Shown: positions 1-7,117 of the stretch, piece after piece
Numbering within the stretch: position 1 is the first letter of the stretch
Layout: each line of letters opens with the position of its first letter
Origin: JAGMDK01 sp023128695
GTDB taxonomy: Bacteria > Planctomycetota > Phycisphaerae > UBA1845 > Fen-1342
DNA length: 24,713 nucleotides
NCBI GenBank assembly: GCA_030628805.1
Contig: DAOVQG010000029.1
Coordinates: 1-24,713 of the forward strand
Direction of reading: 5' to 3'
Notes under the pieces: model-generated
Told to the model about the DNA's origin: nothing
Database searches by the model: none
Seen by the model: only the letters and a program-made list of their open reading frames with translations
Made by a program: the position numbers and the translations under genes

Positions 1-2
1 CG

Positions 3-422
3 GGGATAAGCCCGCTCGCTGACGCTCGGGGTTCCGCGGATGAAACTGCTCGCCGCTGCAGACGAGCCGGATCGGCTTGTCTCGGTTCACTGCTGATACT
101 GACACTCATCGTTGCCGGCGGGCTCTTATTCATCGAGGCGTGGACCGCTTCTCCGTACCAATCGCCACCAACGGCCGCCGACGCACTGTTGGAAGCCGCC
201 TCGGCGGTGGGCGGCGGCAACCTGTCGAGCGGGCTGACGGCGACGGTGACCAGCGCAAACCTCTCCAGGGGCATCCACCAAAGTGTCGATCTATACCAGT
301 ACGGCATGTTGTGGCTAATGTTGGCGATGTTTGTGGGACGCACGTTGCCGATTGTGATTCTGGCGCGTTGCGCGGATGTCGGCTTCGCTGACGATCCGGC
401 GCGCCTGCCGCCGTTGGCCTAG
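3..422 (+). CDS. TrkH/KtrB-type potassium transporter, C-terminal part
   Basis: The frame is open from the window edge to a TAG at 420-422, so only the last ~139 codons are present. A hydrophobic helix (SLLILTLIVAGGLLFIEAW) is followed by SAVGGGNLSSGLT, which resembles the fourth pore-loop/filter segment of Trk/Ktr subunits (usual form SAfgtvGLStGiT). The last helix contains MLAMFVGRTLPIVIL, resembling the family's terminal LxxMFIGRxGPLT helix. Such proteins are the membrane K+-conducting subunit of Trk/Ktr uptake systems. The first visible residues (SPLADARGSAD) do not look like Trk sequence and correspond to a palindromic-type DNA motif lying in frame. With the N-terminal three quarters missing, the family call is good but the subtype is not decidable. 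Confidence 0.6.
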   Translation, partial: GISPLADARGSADETARRCRRAGSACLGSLLILTLIVAGGLLFIEAWTASPYQSPPTAADALLEAASAVGGGNLSSGLTATVTSANLSRGIHQSVDLYQYGMLWLMLAMFVGRTLPIVILARCADVGFADDPARLPPLA

Positions 423-470
423 TAACTGCGATTCATAAGTTTCGCGAATATGGAGGGATGCTAGAACGCC

Positions 471-503
471 GAAGAGCCGCGGGCCTGAAGCCCGCGGCTC
501 TTC
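471..503. terminator. Perfect 14-bp hairpin, possible bidirectional terminator
   Basis: The arms at 471-484 (gaagagccgcgggc) and 490-503 are exact reverse complements around the loop ctgaa. It lies 48 nt after the Trk stop codon and downstream of the minus-strand folC. There is no long T tract on either side, so it may equally be a palindromic repeat. It is the only strong terminator-like structure in this convergent gap. Confidence 0.45.
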
Positions 504-563
504 TGCAAGGTGTGATAGTTGAGCAATAAATGAAACGCGGTACAAGCCGCCTGGAGAAGCCCG

Positions 564-659
564 ATGAGCGTAGTCGGCCTCATTGCTGCTCGGGCCGGGT
601 CCAAACGTTTGCCCGGGAAAAACCTCGCCCCGGGGGCGACAGGTTCACCTCCAAGCTGA
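564..659 (+). pseudogene. 5' remnant of a CMP-sialate synthetase-like cytidylyltransferase gene
   Basis: An ATG at 564, preceded by GGAG at 553-556 with good spacing, opens a 31-codon frame ending in TGA at 657-659. Its product begins MSVVGLIAARAGSKRLPGKN. This matches the nucleotide-binding start of NeuA-type acylneuraminate cytidylyltransferases (pattern ARxGSKRLPGKN). A complete enzyme of this family has about 220-240 residues, so only the first ~22 recognisable codons remain. The reading then turns into unrelated sequence and stops before the folC end. I interpret it as the left-over start of a deleted or rearranged gene; chance is unlikely given the intact motif plus ribosome site. Confidence 0.55.
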
Positions 660-694
660 CTCGCAGTGCCCGATCTTTGAGGAGCTACAGGGGA

Positions 695-2125
695 CTACTC
701 GAACAACCCTTCCGCTTGCAGGCGTTTGGCCAAGCCCACGAGGTAGACCGAGCCGGTGATGCAGATCAGGTCTTCGCGGGTCACGCAGCGACAGGCAATC
801 TCGTAGGCCTCTTGAAGAGTCTCGCCGACCTGCGCCATCTTTTGAGACTTCTCCTGGAAGCGGCTGAGCAACTCGTGCGGATCGACCGTACGCGGCGTGC
901 CGGTGCTCGTGAAGATGAGCTTGTCAGCGCCAAGTTGAATCTGGTCGAGCATTCCGTCGATGTCCTTGTCTTGGGAACACCCGAAGATGATGACCATCGA
1001 GTCATAGCCCACGTTCTGCCCGATGGCCCGCATCAGCGCCGCCACGCTGGAGGCGTTGTGAGCCGCGTCGACGACTGTCCGCGGCAGCTCGCGGATCACT
1101 TCCAGTCGCCCCTCCACACGAACCTTGGCCAGTCCGTCGATCGCAGCCTGAGGCGAGACATCGAAGCCGCGTCGCCCGAGTTCGTCGATGATCCCCAGCG
1201 CCACGCCGCAATTGTGCGCCTGATGATCGCCGAGTAGCGGGACCCGTAGATGATCGAAGCGACTGGTCGGCGTGGCAATACACACCCGCGTATGAGGTCC
1301 GGTAATGCGAGAGGATTCAAACCGGTAGCTGAACTGGATATCCTCGCCGAGCGTCCGGATTTCGCACCCGGTTTGCTCAGCGGCTTTCCGCAGGACACGT
1401 TTCACGGCCGGCACCTGCGGGGAGCTGATCACCGTCACCCCGGGCTTGAAGACGCCGGCTTTTTCCGCCGCGATTTTTTCGAGCGTGTTTCCGAGTTGGG
1501 CCACGTGGTCGTAACTGATGCTTGTGATCCCGCAGACTTCGGGTTTGATGACGTTGGTGGAGTCCAGCCGGCCGCCGAGACCGGTTTCAATGACGGCAAG
1601 GTCTACCCTTTTGTTCGCGAAATGCAGGAAGGCGGCGGCCGTCATGATCTCAAAGAAGGTCGGCTCGTCACGTTCGAGGCGGTGAATAACAGGAGCGATT
1701 TTGGCGATCAGTTTGGTAAACTCGCTCTCAGTAATGAGCTCTTCGTCGATGCGGATGCGTTCGCGGAGGTCGACGAAGTGAGGGGAAGTATACAGCCCAG
1801 TCTTATAACCGGCATTCTCCAACATTGACGCTACCATGTGGCAGGTCGAGCCTTTACCCTTGGTGCCCGCGAGATGGACCGTGCGGATCTTCTTGTGGGG
1901 GTTCCCCAGTCCTGCCAGAATGCGTAACATCCTGGAAAGATTGAAGTTAGTATGATTGTAACCGACCCGCACCATCTTCTCGTAGTCGGTTTGGCTGTTC
2001 AGGAACTCGAGCGCGGCACGATATGTGCGGATCGAGCGCGTCTTAGTCCGAGAACTCGTCCTCTTCGTCGTGGACGGCCTGGAACGAACCGTGCGGACTG
2101 GTCGCTTAATGGCTGTTCGTGTCAT
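695..2125 (-). CDS. folC: Bifunctional folylpolyglutamate/dihydrofolate synthase
   Basis: Mur-ligase-family enzyme that adds glutamate to folates (and usually to dihydropteroate) with ATP in the cytoplasm. Visible motifs are the P-loop GTKGKGST (residues 87-94), TSPH soon after, the LAVIETGLGGRLDSTN segment, SYDHVAQLG and EKAGVFKPG in the central domain, and VDAAHN plus FGCSQDKD in the C-terminal domain. The usual DGAHN is DAAHN here. At 476 residues it is somewhat longer than the typical 420-440. The excess is a Lys/Arg-rich N-terminal tail of about 33 residues before the normal YRAALEFLN start. A promoter-like sequence lies so close upstream that transcription should begin at or next to this ATG, which implies a leaderless message or a start further in. 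Divergent from aroB. Confidence 0.93.
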   Translation of the reverse strand: MTRTAIKRPVRTVRSRPSTTKRTSSRTKTRSIRTYRAALEFLNSQTDYEKMVRVGYNHTNFNLSRMLRILAGLGNPHKKIRTVHLAGTKGKGSTCHMVASMLENAGYKTGLYTSPHFVDLRERIRIDEELITESEFTKLIAKIAPVIHRLERDEPTFFEIMTAAAFLHFANKRVDLAVIETGLGGRLDSTNVIKPEVCGITSISYDHVAQLGNTLEKIAAEKAGVFKPGVTVISSPQVPAVKRVLRKAAEQTGCEIRTLGEDIQFSYRFESSRITGPHTRVCIATPTSRFDHLRVPLLGDHQAHNCGVALGIIDELGRRGFDVSPQAAIDGLAKVRVEGRLEVIRELPRTVVDAAHNASSVAALMRAIGQNVGYDSMVIIFGCSQDKDIDGMLDQIQLGADKLIFTSTGTPRTVDPHELLSRFQEKSQKMAQVGETLQEAYEIACRCVTREDLICITGSVYLVGLAKRLQAEGLFE

Positions 2126-2133
2126 AGGGCATT

Positions 2134-2162
2134 ATAATAACGATTTGTTTGAGTGTCGTCAA
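2134..2162 (-). promoter_or_regulatory. Sigma70-type promoter for folC
   Basis: Read on the minus strand, TTGACG (2157-2162) and TATTAT (2134-2139) are 17 bp apart; an overlapping TATAAT sits at 2131-2136. The -10 ends only 5-8 nt before the folC ATG at 2125, so the predicted start point nearly coincides with the start codon and leaves no room for a Shine-Dalgarno sequence. Confidence 0.5.
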
Positions 2163-2354
2163 TAAGCTACGTCGTATTCCGCCCTGTGTCGGCGGTGGCC
2201 AGTATAATGGTAACACATTGTTTGGTAGAGAGTTACTAGCATGTCTGGAGCTTGAGCCCGGCGGCAATTTTGCAGTCGTGGTCCGTGCGCGTGCCCGCTG
2301 CACTTATATACGCTCAGACATCGCCAAGGTGCGGTAATAAGGATGGGAATTCTT

Positions 2355-3437
2355 ATGCGGACGGTGCGGGTTGATCTGGGCGATCGCACTTACCAGATAC
2401 ACGTCGGGCCCGGCGCTCGCCGAGGGGTGCAAAATGGCGTTGACCAATTGGACGACGTTCGCCAATTGGTCGTCATCGCCGACAAGACCGTCGCCGGTCT
2501 CCACCTGAAACGGCTGATAACCGATCTGCGCCCGGAGCCGCTCGTTTTGACGTTCCAGCCCGGCGAGAAGAGCAAGTCGCTGCCCACCGTCGAGAGGCTC
2601 TGCGACCAACTGGCTGAGGCCGGAATCGAGCGGAATGCGGTGATCATTGCTTTCGGCGGCGGGGTGGCAGGCGACCTGGCGGGGTTTGTGGCTGCCACTT
2701 GGCTGCGGGGGGTCCGCTTCATCCAAGTCCCGACGACCCTGCTGGCCGCCGTGGATGCGTCGGTCGGCGGCAAAACAGGCGTCAACCTGGCGAGAGGCAA
2801 GAACCTCGTCGGAGCCTTTCACCAACCTCAAACAGTCATTATTGACACCGAATTCCTGGAGACGCTCTCAGCGCGCGACTATGCGGCCGGCTTGGCCGAG
2901 AGTGTCAAACATGCGGTGATTCGAGACTCGGTTTTTCTGGATTGGCACGAGGAGAATGTGGAAAGGATCGTGGCGCGGGACGCCGACGCGTTGTCGGACT
3001 TGATTGCGAGAAATTGTGAGATCAAGGCCGCGGTCGTGGCCCAAGACGAGCGAGAAGCGGGCTTGCGGGCGATTCTTAATCACGGACACACCATCGGGCA
3101 CGCGCTCGAGCACCTGTTGAGCTACGAGTTGCGGCACGGCGAATGCGTGGCACTGGGTATGTTGGTGGAGAACGAGCTGGCCTGTGCCCGGAACTGGCTC
3201 GGCCGGGCGGAGGCCGAGCGCATCCGGGCATTACTGGCACGGCTCGGTTTACCGGCGACATTGCCTCGGCCGCTTCAGGCCGAGGAGATTTGCACGGCGT
3301 GCCGGGTGGACAAGAAAGTGCGCGTCGGGGCGGTGAATTTCATTCTCATGCCAGAAGTGGGAATGCCACGACGGGTTGCTGACGTCACGGATGCAGACAT
3401 CGCGTCGGCGCTGGCGGTGATTGAGCCGGCTTCGTAG
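2355..3437 (+). CDS. aroB: 3-dehydroquinate synthase
   Basis: Second enzyme of the shikimate pathway: converts DAHP to 3-dehydroquinate using NAD+ and a divalent metal. The 360-residue product has the family's normal length. Motifs seen: PGEKSKS (69-75), FGGGVAGDLAGF (100-111), PTTLLAAVDASVGGKTGVN (126-144), AESVKHA (181-187), and the metal-binding NHGHTIGHALE (242-252) and HGE (261-263). I chose ATG 2355 because the product then starts MRTVRVDLGDRTYQI as in homologues and has GGA six bases upstream; an in-frame ATG at 2343 is the alternative. The last 35 bases of the gene are part of a 74-bp segment found again at 5648-5721. Confidence 0.95.
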   Translation: MRTVRVDLGDRTYQIHVGPGARRGVQNGVDQLDDVRQLVVIADKTVAGLHLKRLITDLRPEPLVLTFQPGEKSKSLPTVERLCDQLAEAGIERNAVIIAFGGGVAGDLAGFVAATWLRGVRFIQVPTTLLAAVDASVGGKTGVNLARGKNLVGAFHQPQTVIIDTEFLETLSARDYAAGLAESVKHAVIRDSVFLDWHEENVERIVARDADALSDLIARNCEIKAAVVAQDEREAGLRAILNHGHTIGHALEHLLSYELRHGECVALGMLVENELACARNWLGRAEAERIRALLARLGLPATLPRPLQAEEICTACRVDKKVRVGAVNFILMPEVGMPRRVADVTDADIASALAVIEPAS

Positions 3438-3476
3438 AATCGCCTTGCCGATGGATAATTCAAATGCGGTCGCGGC
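3403..3476 (+). repeat. 74-bp direct repeat, copy 1 (aroB end plus orphan gene start)
   Basis: Matches 5648-5721 at 72 of 74 positions. It covers the last aroB codons, the TAG stop at 3435-3437, a 13-nt gap, then an ATG at 3451 and the codons for MDNSNAVAA. In copy 2 that ATG is the start of a real glycosyltransferase gene. Here the frame runs straight into a palindromic element and stops after 56 codons. This copy therefore carries a functional aroB end and an orphan start. Confidence 0.9.
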
Positions 3477-3477
3477 T

Positions 3478-3605
3478 GGGTGGCCCACGTTCTCCGAACG
3501 TGGGGGCCCGATTTTTCCCTTCGCTCAGCCTGTGTTGGTACGAAGTGCACCAGGCTGCTGGGGGAATGAAATCGTGAACCCACGTTGGGACAACGTGGGC
3601 CACCC
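3478..3605 (+). repeat. Palindromic element P, copy 1 (128 bp)
   Basis: Begins gggtggcccacgttctccga and ends aacgtgggccaccc, giving inverted ends of about 27 bp. Each end is itself a hairpin with a 9-bp stem: cccacgttc-tcc-gaacgtggg on the left, cccacgttg-gga-caacgtggg on the right. It begins two bases after the 74-bp repeat. A second copy in the same orientation lies at 5516-5641. It encodes no protein; the size and inverted ends are MITE/REP-like. Confidence 0.8.
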
Positions 3606-3687
3606 GCCAACATGTTGATCGCTCTCGTCGCATGGAACAGAATCCCCCTTGGGGGCTGGGAGCGTTCACGGGCAACAATGTTCACGG

Positions 3688-3915
3688 TTACGGGAGTAGA
3701 TCGCGAGGTCGAACGCCAAGTGCTTGGGCAAGCTTTGCAATGCTCTCGACGCCGACATTACGCTCGCCACGCTCGATCCCCCCGACGTAATTGCGATGCA
3801 ACCCGGCCCGGAATCCTAGTTCCTCTTGGGACCAGTTTTTCTTCAGTCGACGATCGCGGACCCGGCGGCCCAGTTCCGATTTGATGTCCGCGAGCTTCAT
3901 GGGTTGACATGACAC
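3688..3915 (-). CDS. Small XRE-family helix-turn-helix transcriptional regulator
   Basis: A 75-residue protein that is almost entirely one XRE/Cro-C1 DNA-binding domain. LGRRVRDRRLKKNWSQEELGFRAGLHRNYVGGIERGERNVGVESIAKLAQALGVRP holds the usual QEELxxRAGLxxxYVxxIERGxRN pattern and the conserved LAxALGV helix. A second ATG at 3900 (MKLADIK) is an equally good start; neither has a clear Shine-Dalgarno. The start overlaps a plus-strand promoter (3904-3931) that would drive the glycine-rich protein gene. A dyad at that promoter makes self- and neighbour-repression plausible (inference). The gene lies inside the block bounded by the P elements. No sensor or peptidase domain is present. Confidence 0.85.
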   Translation of the reverse strand: MSCQPMKLADIKSELGRRVRDRRLKKNWSQEELGFRAGLHRNYVGGIERGERNVGVESIAKLAQALGVRPRDLLP

Positions 3916-3931
3916 TTGACGGCGGTATACT
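3904..3931 (+). promoter_or_regulatory. Strong sigma70-type promoter for the glycine-rich protein gene
   Basis: TTGACA (3904-3909) and TATACT (3926-3931) with a 16-bp spacer. This predicts a start near 3938 and a leader of about 140 nt before the ATG at 4077. It overlaps the start of the divergent XRE gene. Confidence 0.6.
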
Positions 3932-3937
3932 TATCTA

Positions 3938-3952
3938 CACACGATCAGTGTG
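3938..3952. promoter_or_regulatory. Candidate operator dyad
   Basis: CACAC-GATCA-GTGTG, a perfect 5-bp inverted repeat with a 5-bp centre, sits exactly at the predicted transcription start of the glycine-rich gene and just upstream of the XRE regulator gene. Size and position suit a small dimeric XRE repressor; binding is inferred. Confidence 0.35.
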
Positions 3953-4076
3953 ATGCGGTTGCGGTGGGCAGGGGATCGGGGATGGCGCTGGCGGCGGCTA
4001 GCGAAACGAGCGTGTCGGAGTTGCGTATCAATACGGTCTTGAAGGCAGGTCACGTGTAACGATGAAGGAGCTTCTC

Positions 4077-5324
4077 ATGAAACGAATGGCTGTGCTCGTC
4101 TTTGTATTGGCTTTCTCAAGTGCGTTCGTGGTGCAGGCCGCACAGGATGCGGCGACCCCGGCAGGGCTTCAGCATGCTGAGCCTGGCTGGTCGGCACACT
4201 ATCAGACACGCGATCACACGATCGACCTCGCGGAGCGCGTGCAAGCAGGCACTACAACCATCGAGGTGAAGTACGACGGGCGGAAAATCGCGAGCATCGA
4301 TTTCAGGCGGGATAGCGATTCGGGGAACTTGGTCTACCAGCCCGCCGACCGTTGGCACGGTTACGTCGCCTACGATGGTTGCGATGGCATCGTGACGCAC
4401 GTCAGTTTCTGGTATCTCGACCCGGCCATCACACCCCTCTATCTGGCGTTCACTCAGGACAAGTCCAAGCTGTCGGCGACTGCGGCGGTGTACACCAGCC
4501 CCAGTGGGATCAGTACCGCCATTATGCCCGGCACGATCCCGCCCGTGCCCAAGGGCGGTTGGGGCGGGACTCACCCCGACACCGGCAACGGCAACCCCGG
4601 CTGGCCCGGCAATCACCCCGACAATCCGTACGCGCCAAACGGCGGTCCCGGCGGGCACGCGGAGGGCGGCAACGGCCACGGGGGTCGCGGCGGTGACGGT
4701 ACCGGGGATGGAAACGGAGGGGCCGGCGGAAACGGATCGGGATCGGGCGATGGCGGGGACGGCGGGCGCGGCTCCGGAACCGGCAACGGTGGAAACGGCG
4801 GAAACGGTGGCGATATGGGGAATGGAGGTGATGGAGGACGCGGGGGTATCAACGGCGGCGATGGCGGTTGCGGCGGCAACGGTGGAGCTCACCAAGGCAA
4901 TGGAGGAAAGGGTGGTAATGGAGGCTCCGGCGCGCCGGCGAACGGAGACGGCGGTGCCGGTGGACGCGGCGGCAACGCAAACGGTTCGGGGGTCGGCGGA
5001 GTCGGTGGCAATGGCGGCGCGGGTACAGGGACCGGCAATGGGGGCCGAGGAGGCGACGGCGGAAACGGCGCTGGAACCTACGGGGGTGGAAATGGTGGAA
5101 ATGGCGGCTCCGCCACCGGCGGTTCCGGCGGTAACGGAGGAAATGGTGGAACCGGTGGCGGCCCCGGCGGCGACGGCGGCGGGGGTGGGAACTCATCGGG
5201 CGGCCCCGGCGGTAATGGCGGCGACGGTGGTAACGGCGGACCAAACGGTGGCGACGGCGGCGACGGCGGCCAAGGCGGCAACGGGAATCCTGACGGATCC
5301 GACGGTGGCGACGGCACGCCATAG
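4077..5324 (+). CDS. Secreted PE_PGRS-like glycine-rich repeat protein
   Basis: The start at 4077 is chosen because AAGGAG (4065-4070) stands 6 nt upstream; the ATG at 4062 lies before that site. MKRMAVLVFVLAFSSAFVVQA is a clear signal peptide, cleaved before AQD. Residues ~30-155 form a unique region rich in Tyr, Asp and Thr that I do not recognise. It is followed by a Pro/Gly/Asn linker and from ~195 to the end (415) almost uninterrupted GGNGG, GGDGG and GGRGG triplets with one Cys (GGCGG). This resembles the PGRS domains of mycobacterial PE_PGRS proteins and other polyglycine-II proteins, but there is no PE domain. The third codon base varies (ggc, gga, ggt), so the repeat is held at protein level. 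It is probably an exported or surface structural protein. Function unknown. It is inside the P-bounded block with its divergent XRE regulator. Confidence 0.8.
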   Translation: MKRMAVLVFVLAFSSAFVVQAAQDAATPAGLQHAEPGWSAHYQTRDHTIDLAERVQAGTTTIEVKYDGRKIASIDFRRDSDSGNLVYQPADRWHGYVAYDGCDGIVTHVSFWYLDPAITPLYLAFTQDKSKLSATAAVYTSPSGISTAIMPGTIPPVPKGGWGGTHPDTGNGNPGWPGNHPDNPYAPNGGPGGHAEGGNGHGGRGGDGTGDGNGGAGGNGSGSGDGGDGGRGSGTGNGGNGGNGGDMGNGGDGGRGGINGGDGGCGGNGGAHQGNGGKGGNGGSGAPANGDGGAGGRGGNANGSGVGGVGGNGGAGTGTGNGGRGGDGGNGAGTYGGGNGGNGGSATGGSGGNGGNGGTGGGPGGDGGGGGNSSGGPGGNGGDGGNGGPNGGDGGDGGQGGNGNPDGSDGGDGTP

Positions 5325-5347
5325 GAACCGATCAAGATCGTAAGCAA

Positions 5348-5390
5348 GGGCCGCAGCCGGCGCGGGATTCTCTTCTGCCGGCCGCGGCCC
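5348..5390 (+). terminator. GC-rich hairpin after the glycine-rich protein gene
   Basis: The arms are ggccgcagccggc and gccggccgcggcc (12 of 13 pairs) around a 15-nt loop, 24 nt after the stop codon. The following bases (agttctt) are only weakly T-rich, so this is a probable but not classical intrinsic terminator. Confidence 0.45.
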
Positions 5391-5515
5391 AGTTCTTCGG
5401 TCAGACCCCGGACGGGTGACCCACGTTGTCTCAAGGTGGGTTAGCAGTCCGTTGCACAAGGGGACCGCTAAAGGACCTTGATTACAACCAGCGTAATGTC
5501 GTCCTCCTGCGGGCA

Positions 5516-5641
5516 GGGTGGCCCACGTTCTCCGAACGTGGGGGCCCGATTTTTCCCTTCGCTCAGCCTGTGTTGGTACGAAGTGAACCAGACTGCCGGG
5601 GGAATGAAATCGTACCCACGTTCGGAGAACGTGGGCCACCC
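5516..5641 (+). repeat. Palindromic element P, copy 2 (126 bp)
   Basis: Same orientation as copy 1 and identical over the first 70 bases. Differences are a few substitutions, a 2-nt gap, and a paired change in the right hairpin (stem cccacgttc-gga-gaacgtggg instead of cccacgttg-gga-caacgtggg). The inverted ends are perfect over 27 bp here. It ends 6 nt before the second copy of the 74-bp repeat. Confidence 0.8.
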
Positions 5642-5647
5642 GTCACC

Positions 5648-5721
5648 CGTCGGCGCTGGCGGTGATTGAGCCGGCTTCGTAGAATCGCCTGGCCTATGGA
5701 TAATTCAAATGCGGTCGCGGC
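5648..5721 (+). repeat. 74-bp direct repeat, copy 2 (orphan aroB end plus functional gene start)
   Basis: Matches 3403-3476 with two substitutions. Here the aroB tail with its stop codon (5680-5682) is orphaned, while the ATG at 5696 opens the first glycosyltransferase gene. Together the copies imply that aroB and the glycosyltransferase gene were once adjacent, 13 nt apart. Confidence 0.9.
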
Positions 5722-7117
5722 ATCCTCTTACGCCCCGCGCTCGCCGCAGCCGCCGGTTGCGCCGGCGTGGGCGCGCCGGATGTGTCTGCTGGCGCTGCTC
5801 GGGGCCACGGTTTGGTTTGCACGGGTCGGCCGCGGGCACATTCAAAACGAGGATCCGGACTTCGAGTATTTCTACAAGGCGGGGGCCTGGCTGCTGGCGC
5901 ACGGCAGTCTCGACCCCGGCCATGATCTCGTGGACGGACGGTATGAGGAACGCGGCACGCTCGATTGGTACTGGCCCTTCGTGTCGCGCTTCATGACACT
6001 GTTCGCGCTCGTGCCCTACCGGTGGGCCGGTTACATTTGGCTGGCGCTCAACTTGGCGGCGATGTGGACCACGATTCGGCTCCTCGGACGCCATCTTTCC
6101 GGACTGCCGCCGAGGGACTGGCCGGTGACACAGTTGTTGCCGTTCTTGTTCCTGGCGGCGTACTGGCACTGGGAATTTCGCCTGAACCAGATCAATAACT
6201 TCACACTCCTGCTGTTGGTAGCCAATTTCGTCTGCTGGCAGCAGGGTCGCCGGGTACTGGCGGGCTTCTGGCTCGGGCTGGCGGTGCTGCTGAAGATTAC
6301 GCCGGGGCTGCTCGTGTTGTGGTTCCTGCTGAAACGGCAGTATCGTACGGCGGGGGTGGCGGTGTTGACGGTAGTCCTGGCGGGGCCGCTAGCGGATATC
6401 ATCGCGTTCGGCCCGTCCCAGACGGTTGACTCGTATCGGGTTTGGGCTGAGAACGCCGTTACGACCGGTTCGCACGCCGGTTTGATTCGCGCGCAGCGGG
6501 AGATGGATTGGCGCAACCAGGGGCTTGGCGCGGTGCTCAGCCGCTGGCTGCATCCGACCAATTACAATACCCATTTCGACAACGATCCGCGTGTGGCGGC
6601 GAAATACTCGGAGTCCGAGGTCAAGACCATCAACGTCGCTGCTCTGTCGCTGCCCGCCGTGGCACACCTAGCAACGGCGATCACGGTTGTCACGCTCGTG
6701 GGGCTGCTCTGGCTGGCGCGGCGGCCGGCCGGCAAGCTCTCGCCGTGGCAATTACGCTTTGAATGGGTGCTGTTCATGTTGGCGATGTTGTGGCTGATGC
6801 CGGTGTTGCGGCGGTATCACATGATCTGGGCTCTGCCGGCGATGTCCCTGTTAGCAGGAGGCATCCACTACGCGGGTTGGAGCAGCCGCTGGTCCAAGCT
6901 GGCCCTGAGCTGTATCGGCTTGGTGGTCCTCAGCCAGTTGGTGCTGCTTCACAAGCCGCTCGAAGCGGGTGGCACGATCCTCGCCGCCGTCGCGGTGCTG
7001 GCTTGTCCGGTTCTGTTGATGGTGTGGAGGCTGAGCCGGCACCCGGATGTACTGCCCGGGCCGGCGGGCGAACTCGGGGCGGAAGTAAATCATCAACCCG
7101 CGGTCCATCATGCGTGA
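5696..7117 (+). CDS. GT87/DUF2029-type polytopic membrane glycosyltransferase (first of two)
   Basis: A 473-residue integral membrane protein with about nine or ten hydrophobic segments. The pattern is typical of the DUF2029/GT87 group of GT-C glycosyltransferases, which use polyprenyl-phosphate sugars: an early outer loop with acidic residues (NEDPDFEYFYKAG), WEFRLNQINNFTLLLL, GLAVLLKITPGLLVLWFLLKRQ, FGPSQTV, and a late LRRYHMIWALPAMSLL. The start is ATG 5696 (MDNSNAVAAS); an in-frame TTG at 5666 would translate the duplicated aroB tail and is unlikely. There is no Shine-Dalgarno, which fits an original coupling to aroB 13 nt upstream. It overlaps the next gene by 8 nt, so the two are co-translated. 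Sugar and acceptor are unknown. Confidence 0.8.
   Translation: MDNSNAVAASSYAPRSPQPPVAPAWARRMCLLALLGATVWFARVGRGHIQNEDPDFEYFYKAGAWLLAHGSLDPGHDLVDGRYEERGTLDWYWPFVSRFMTLFALVPYRWAGYIWLALNLAAMWTTIRLLGRHLSGLPPRDWPVTQLLPFLFLAAYWHWEFRLNQINNFTLLLLVANFVCWQQGRRVLAGFWLGLAVLLKITPGLLVLWFLLKRQYRTAGVAVLTVVLAGPLADIIAFGPSQTVDSYRVWAENAVTTGSHAGLIRAQREMDWRNQGLGAVLSRWLHPTNYNTHFDNDPRVAAKYSESEVKTINVAALSLPAVAHLATAITVVTLVGLLWLARRPAGKLSPWQLRFEWVLFMLAMLWLMPVLRRYHMIWALPAMSLLAGGIHYAGWSSRWSKLALSCIGLVVLSQLVLLHKPLEAGGTILAAVAVLACPVLLMVWRLSRHPDVLPGPAGELGAEVNHQPAVHHA

Noticed and set aside
530..1237. Long plus-strand open frame over folC
   Set aside because: It is the antisense of folC with no family match; its start region overlaps the cytidylyltransferase remnant in another frame.
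2203..2208. TATAAT as an aroB promoter
   Set aside because: A perfect -10 on the plus strand, but no recognisable -35 at 16-18 bp, so support is insufficient.
4116..5322. Several long minus-strand frames (Pro- or Arg-rich) over the glycine-rich gene
   Set aside because: They are antisense readings of GGN repeats, have no start signals, and the plus strand has signal peptide, ribosome site and promoter.
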